Shown piece by piece: positions 19,473 through 23,498 of a DNA stretch of 23,498 nt (the first letter of the stretch is position 1; every line of letters begins with the position of its first letter). This DNA is from a virus, in IMG/VR virus record IMGVR_UViG_3300035180_000626, positions 1 through 23,498 of that record; one strand, 5' to 3'. The notes below the pieces were generated by a model. It made no database searches. It had not been told where the DNA came from and was given only the letters and a program-made list of their open reading frames with translations. The position numbers and the translations under genes are program-made.

Positions 19473-21659
19473 ATGACTGATATAGAATTGAATGATGAAA
19501 CTGGTGATGAAAATACTAGCAAACGCAATGAAGCTAAATTGCGTGAAGTGCACGAAGAAGCACTAGCAGACTTTACCCGCGTTCAAACTATTATGAAAGA
19601 TGAACGTGACCAGTGTCTAGAAGATAGGCGTTTTTATTCTATTGCTGGTGCACAATGGGAAGGCCCATTAGGTGAGCAATTTGGCAATAAGCCCAGGTTT
19701 GAAGTAAATAAAATACATCTTTCTGTTATTCGTATCTTTAATGAATACCGCAATAATCGAATTACTGTTAATTTTGTGCCTAAAGATGGCTCAAAAGGGG
19801 GTAAGCTTACTGATACATGCAATGGGCTTTATAGGGCTGATGAACAGAATAGCGGTGCTGAAGAAGCCTATGATAATGCATTTGAAGAAGGTGTAGGGGG
19901 CGGTTTTGGTGCATGGCGTTTACGTAATGATTATGTAGATGATGAAGATGAAGATGATGATGAACAATGCATTTATATAGAGCCTATTTTTGATGCTGAT
20001 AGCTCAGTTTATTTTGACCCTGATGCAAAAAGGCAAGATAAATCTGATGCTAATTACTGCTATGTTCTTTCTTCAATGACACATCAAAGATTTAAGGCTG
20101 AGTACCCTGATGCAGTTTGGCCCACGTCTTTCCCTAAGACTACCAAAAGCACACAATTTGATTGGTATACCCCTAGTGTAGTGTATATTGCTGAGTACTA
20201 CAAGGTAGAAAAAGTAGCAATTACGCAAATAACCTATACCGGCCTTAGTGGTGAAGTGCAGAAGTATGATAAAGCTGCCTTTGACGATAAAGAAGTAGGG
20301 CCTGAGCTTAAGAAACAACTTGCAGCTACTGGTTTTACAAAAACAAAAACAAAAACTATTACACGGCGCAAAGTTCATAAGTATATTATGTCTGGTACGG
20401 GTATAGTAGATGATTTGGGCTATATTGCGGGTAAGCATATTCCTATTGTGCCCTTCTATGGTAAGCGTTGGTTTATTGACAATGTAGAAAGGTGCATGGG
20501 GCAGGTAAGACTCGCCAAAGATACGCAGCGCCTTAAAAATATGCAAATTTCTAAAATGGGTGAAATTGCTGCTTTCTCTACCGTAGAAAAACCTATCGTT
20601 ACCCCACAGCAAATAAATGGTCATCAAGTTTCATGGTCTAGGGATAACATAGATAATAACCCCTATTTGCTGTTAAACCCCATACTCGATGCCCAAGGGC
20701 AGCTATTGCCAACAGGGCCTATTGCCTATACTAAGGTGCCAAACATACCGCCTGCTATGGCTGCATTGTTGCAAATGACAGATGCGGATATGTCAGACTT
20801 GTTAGGCAATCAAGAGGCCGGTGAAGTTGTAACACCAGGTACTTCAGGTGTAGCTATTGACTTGGTGCAAGCTAAGCTTGATATGCAAACCTTTATTTAT
20901 ATCTCTAATATGTGCAAAGCTATTAAGCGTTCTGGTGAAATTTGGCTAGAAATGGCTAAAGAAATCTATGTAGAAAAAGACCGTAAACGCAAAACTGTTA
21001 ATGAAGCTGGTGAAGCTTCTAGTGTTATTCTTAATCAGCCTGGTAAAAATGATGAAACAGGTGTAGTTGAAACCCAAAATAATCTTACTGAAGCTGATTT
21101 TGATGTTAATGCAACGCCTGGGCCCACCTCAGCAAGCAAGAAAGCTGCTACTGTAAGAGCTTTGGTTAACTTATTGGGGGTAACACAAGACCCTGAAACA
21201 GTGCAAGTGCTCACCGCCATGATTATGATGAATATGGAAGGTGAAGGCATTGGTGAGATTAGAGACTATTTCAGAAAGAAACTGCTTACTATGGGGGTTG
21301 CTCAGCCAACGCCCGAAGAAGCAGCAGAACTTGAAAAGAAACAGGCAGAGGCGGCAAATCAACCACCTGATGCTAACACACAATTCTTGCAGGCTTCAGC
21401 AGAAGAAGCAGCAGCTAATGCACTGAAGGCTAAGGCCTCTGTTGTGGCTACTACAGCTACTGCTGAGAAAACCAAGGCTGAGACTATGCAAATTCTGCAA
21501 GACTTGGAAGGTGGCAAGATTGAAACGGTTATGGGGGCCATAGAAAGGCTACAGGCGATGGCCTTAAAGTCGGGTAGTTTGGTGCCACCAGGTGCCGCGC
21601 CCGCCCCCACAGCCCCCGCCCCTGCTTCCGGTGCCCCTATTGTGCAAATCCCTTCATAA
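19473..21659 (+). CDS. P22-like portal protein
   Basis: The 728-residue length is nearly that of P22 gp1 (725). The N-terminal part contains ERDQCLEDRRFYSIAGAQWEG and the VNKIHLSVIRIFNEYRNNR helix typical of P22-type portals; the middle has KHIPIVPFYGKRWFIDNVER and ADMSDLLGNQEAG; the C-terminal part is Ala/Glu-rich helix followed by a Pro/Ala tail. The dodecameric ring forms the DNA entry channel and binds terminase. The gene follows terL and precedes the scaffold. Confidence 0.9.
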   Translation: MTDIELNDETGDENTSKRNEAKLREVHEEALADFTRVQTIMKDERDQCLEDRRFYSIAGAQWEGPLGEQFGNKPRFEVNKIHLSVIRIFNEYRNNRITVNFVPKDGSKGGKLTDTCNGLYRADEQNSGAEEAYDNAFEEGVGGGFGAWRLRNDYVDDEDEDDDEQCIYIEPIFDADSSVYFDPDAKRQDKSDANYCYVLSSMTHQRFKAEYPDAVWPTSFPKTTKSTQFDWYTPSVVYIAEYYKVEKVAITQITYTGLSGEVQKYDKAAFDDKEVGPELKKQLAATGFTKTKTKTITRRKVHKYIMSGTGIVDDLGYIAGKHIPIVPFYGKRWFIDNVERCMGQVRLAKDTQRLKNMQISKMGEIAAFSTVEKPIVTPQQINGHQVSWSRDNIDNNPYLLLNPILDAQGQLLPTGPIAYTKVPNIPPAMAALLQMTDADMSDLLGNQEAGEVVTPGTSGVAIDLVQAKLDMQTFIYISNMCKAIKRSGEIWLEMAKEIYVEKDRKRKTVNEAGEASSVILNQPGKNDETGVVETQNNLTEADFDVNATPGPTSASKKAATVRALVNLLGVTQDPETVQVLTAMIMMNMEGEGIGEIRDYFRKKLLTMGVAQPTPEEAAELEKKQAEAANQPPDANTQFLQASAEEAAANALKAKASVVATTATAEKTKAETMQILQDLEGGKIETVMGAIERLQAMALKSGSLVPPGAAPAPTAPAPASGAPIVQIPS

Positions 21660-21664
21660 GGGGC

Positions 21665-21691
21665 TTGCATTTGTGGGCAAAGCAGTATAAC
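21665..21691 (+). promoter_or_regulatory. weak promoter candidate ahead of scaffold and coat
   Basis: TTGCAT (21665-21670) and TATAAC (21686-21691) are 15 bases apart, shorter than ideal. It is in the 87-base gap after the portal, where extra expression of scaffold and coat would be useful. Confidence 0.25.
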
Positions 21692-21746
21692 AGGAATTTT
21701 ACACGGTTTCCAATTTACCTTAAATTGAGATTTTGAAGGGTTAAAA

Positions 21747-22616
21747 ATGGCTAATAAAGAGGCTGATGAAACTAATACTGAAGTTGTGGTAAAACCTGAG
21801 GACATTAATCAGGAAACCAAAACTACCGAAACTGAAGGCAAAGAAGCTGGTGGTGAAGGTGATGAAGTAGTAGTTTTAATTGATGGGGTTTCGCCTAACC
21901 CTGAAGATGTAGAAGATACAGCAGAAACCCCTGTTTGGATTAAAGACCTAAGGCAAAGGTACAAAGAAAGCAGTAAACAACTTAGGGCTAAAGATGAAGA
22001 AATTGAGCGGCTTAAGAAAGCCCTACCTTCGGCTAAGCCCACCGAAATCGGCCCAAAACCCACTTTAGAGGGTTGCGAGTATGATGAAGGGAAGTTTGAA
22101 ACTGAGCTACTTTCATGGCAGAAGCGCAAAGATAAAGCTGAAGCTGAAGTTGCTGAAAAGCAAAAGGAAGTAGAAGAAGTACAGAAAGTCTATCAGGTCA
22201 AACAACAGGGTTATGAAGTATCTAAGAGTAATCTTAAGGTTAAAGACTTTCCTGAAGCAGAAGATGTAGTTAAAGCTACATTCTCAGTAGTGCAACAGGG
22301 GATTATTATTAAAGGCTGCAAAGATGCCTCAATAGTAGTCTATGCCTTAGGTAAGAACCCTGATACATCTAAGAAACTAGCAGCCATTAAAGACCCTATA
22401 GAGTTTGCTTTTGAGGTTGCGCGATTGGAAGGAAATCTAAAAGTGTCAACCAGGAAAGCCCCCCCACCGGATAAGAAGCCTAACGCTAGCGGCGGTGCTT
22501 CTAATGCGGGTGGTGTAGACAAAGAGCTAGACCGTCTTAGGGCTGAAGCTGAAAAAACTGGTAACTACACAAAAGTAGTAGCTTACAAGAAACAGCTTAA
22601 GGATAAGACGGGCTAA
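21747..22616 (+). CDS. capsid scaffold protein
   Basis: The 289-residue protein is similar in length to P22 gp8 (303). It has an acidic, low-complexity N-terminus (Glu/Thr/Val-rich), a long charged coiled coil (about 65-160, containing KDKAEAEVAEKQKEVEEVQK), a middle helical part, and a C-terminal basic helix (LDRLRAEAEKTGNYTKVVAYKKQL) like the coat-binding C-terminus of scaffolds. It lies between portal and coat, the standard place. Scaffold assists procapsid assembly and is released. Confidence 0.8.
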   Translation: MANKEADETNTEVVVKPEDINQETKTTETEGKEAGGEGDEVVVLIDGVSPNPEDVEDTAETPVWIKDLRQRYKESSKQLRAKDEEIERLKKALPSAKPTEIGPKPTLEGCEYDEGKFETELLSWQKRKDKAEAEVAEKQKEVEEVQKVYQVKQQGYEVSKSNLKVKDFPEAEDVVKATFSVVQQGIIIKGCKDASIVVYALGKNPDTSKKLAAIKDPIEFAFEVARLEGNLKVSTRKAPPPDKKPNASGGASNAGGVDKELDRLRAEAEKTGNYTKVVAYKKQLKDKTG

Positions 22617-22644
22617 AACCCCACTTTTCTCTTAAGGTAATAAA

Positions 22645-23498
22645 ATGGCTAATAGCTTTAACAAAGAAGAACGTGTAGCGTTTGAAGATTTGCTTGAAGG
22701 TTTTCAGGATGCCCTGGTACTTTCAAAAAATGTTGCAATCTACCAGACTGATATGAGCGAAATGGAACGTAGTGGCGACACTATTTGGCGTCCACAGCCT
22801 TATATTGCTCAGTCTTTTAACGGTATGGACCAATCCGCTAACTTTAAGGATAACACGCAGCTTGCAGTGCCTGCCACGCTTGGTTATTCTAAGGCTGTGC
22901 CTTGGGTTATGGATGCTAAGCAGTTGCGTGATGCTTTGCAGGAAGGCCGGTTGCTTGAAAGCGCAAAGCAGAAACTTGCATCAGATATTAACGTAGCCCT
23001 TAACAGTGTAGCCTCATTGCAGGGTACGCTTGTGGTTAAGCGTACAGTATCCGCATCAGGCTATGATGATGTGGCCCAGGCTGAAGCCCTGTTTAATGAA
23101 CAGGGTATTATGGCCGCTGACAGGGCTATGGCGCTTTCCACCCGCGATTATAACGGTATGGCAAGCAACCTTGCAGCCCGCGCCTATATTACACCTGGTT
23201 CTATGCCTTCTGATGCCTACAAGAAATCCTATGTTGGTGTTGTGGCCTCATTTGACACTTTCAAGCTGGATTATTCCCCCCGCTTGGTTGCTGCTACTGC
23301 AACTGGTGTTACAATGAATGGTGCTAACCAGTATTACACCCCTAAGGCTGTAACTACAGCTAATACAGGTGAAACTGCAAACGTAGACAACCGTTATCAG
23401 ACTATTGCAATCACTGTTGTAGGTGGCACTGTTAAGGCTGGTGATGCCTTCACTATTGCCGGTGTTAATGCTGTGCACCATATCACTAAGCAAGACAC
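22645..23498 (+). CDS. major capsid protein, P22 gp5-like (C-terminus off window)
   Basis: The frame is open from the ATG at 22645 (AAGG seven bases upstream) to the window edge, showing 284 residues; P22 gp5 has 430. The sequence begins MANSFNKEERVAFEDLLEGF and contains RSGDTIWRPQPYIAQSFNGMD and AVPATLGYSKAVPWVMDAKQLRD, characteristic of the P22 coat family. The later part (TPKAVTTANTGETANVDNRYQ, VVGGTVKAGDAFTIAGVNAVH) corresponds to the inserted beta-rich domain. It forms the icosahedral shell. Confidence 0.9.
   Translation, partial: MANSFNKEERVAFEDLLEGFQDALVLSKNVAIYQTDMSEMERSGDTIWRPQPYIAQSFNGMDQSANFKDNTQLAVPATLGYSKAVPWVMDAKQLRDALQEGRLLESAKQKLASDINVALNSVASLQGTLVVKRTVSASGYDDVAQAEALFNEQGIMAADRAMALSTRDYNGMASNLAARAYITPGSMPSDAYKKSYVGVVASFDTFKLDYSPRLVAATATGVTMNGANQYYTPKAVTTANTGETANVDNRYQTIAITVVGGTVKAGDAFTIAGVNAVHHITKQD

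Noticed and set aside
20073-20627. 184-codon minus-strand ORF inside the portal gene
   Set aside because: It is fully antisense to a well-supported portal gene and has unnatural composition (many Tyr, Phe, His, Cys) with no recognisable motif.
21359-21805. 148-codon minus-strand ORF across portal end and scaffold start
   Set aside because: Antisense to the Ala/Glu-rich portal tail; its Ala/Ser-rich sequence is the reverse reading of those codons.
1-23498. Alternative genetic code
   Set aside because: TAA, TAG and TGA all end well-supported genes and none occurs in frame within them.

Overview
The window is a contiguous piece of a tailed-phage (or prophage) genome. The head proteins are of the phage P22 type: a 728-residue portal, a scaffold and a P22-gp5-like coat, so a short-tailed (podovirus-like) particle is most likely. 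No bacterial housekeeping gene, tRNA, integrase or transposase is seen. The host is probably an alphaproteobacterium with modest G+C. Three things point that way. Several promoters fit the alphaproteobacterial sigma-70 pattern CTTGAC-N17-CTATAT, one of them exactly. GANTC, the site of the alphaproteobacterial methylase CcrM, is strongly avoided. The lysis, clamp and KTSC proteins look like those of alphaproteobacterial phages (recalled, not searched).

The genome is organised as two divergent arms around a control region at about 7918-8050. The leftward arm (7917 down to 1) is one dense operon with many TAATG/ATGA stop-start overlaps. It encodes a small early protein, several small unknowns, a KTSC-domain protein, a Sak4-like ATPase, a RyR-domain protein, a probable ssDNA-binding protein, a Cas4/AddB-like nuclease, an SF2 helicase, a Cys-rich module protein, a beta-type sliding clamp and the start of a DNA methyltransferase. 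This is a replication/recombination module.

The rightward arm starts with a small HTH protein and a 777-residue PrimPol plus ATPase replication protein, followed by an AT-rich, possibly origin-containing gap (10603-10924). A run of an m5C-methylase-like protein and about thirteen small ORFs (including a VRR-NUC nuclease, a zinc-ribbon protein and two tiny membrane proteins) follows, interspersed with promoters. A 228-residue unknown with its own promoter ends at two strong terminators (15770-15922). The late block is then lysis (GH108 endolysin with a C-terminal membrane domain, overlapping i-/o-spanins, a holin-like protein), terminase small and large subunits, portal, scaffold and coat, which runs off the right edge.

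The most notable observations are: near absence of GATC (4 sites found by eye) and GANTC (6 found) in 23.5 kb; a beta clamp and PrimPol with no DNA polymerase in view; a RyR-domain protein inside the recombination operon; a Cys module shared between the nuclease and a separate 70-residue protein; paired 10-bp palindromes ahead of stacked hairpins; and an o-spanin gene overlapping both neighbours. All counts and motif assignments were made by reading, without database searches.
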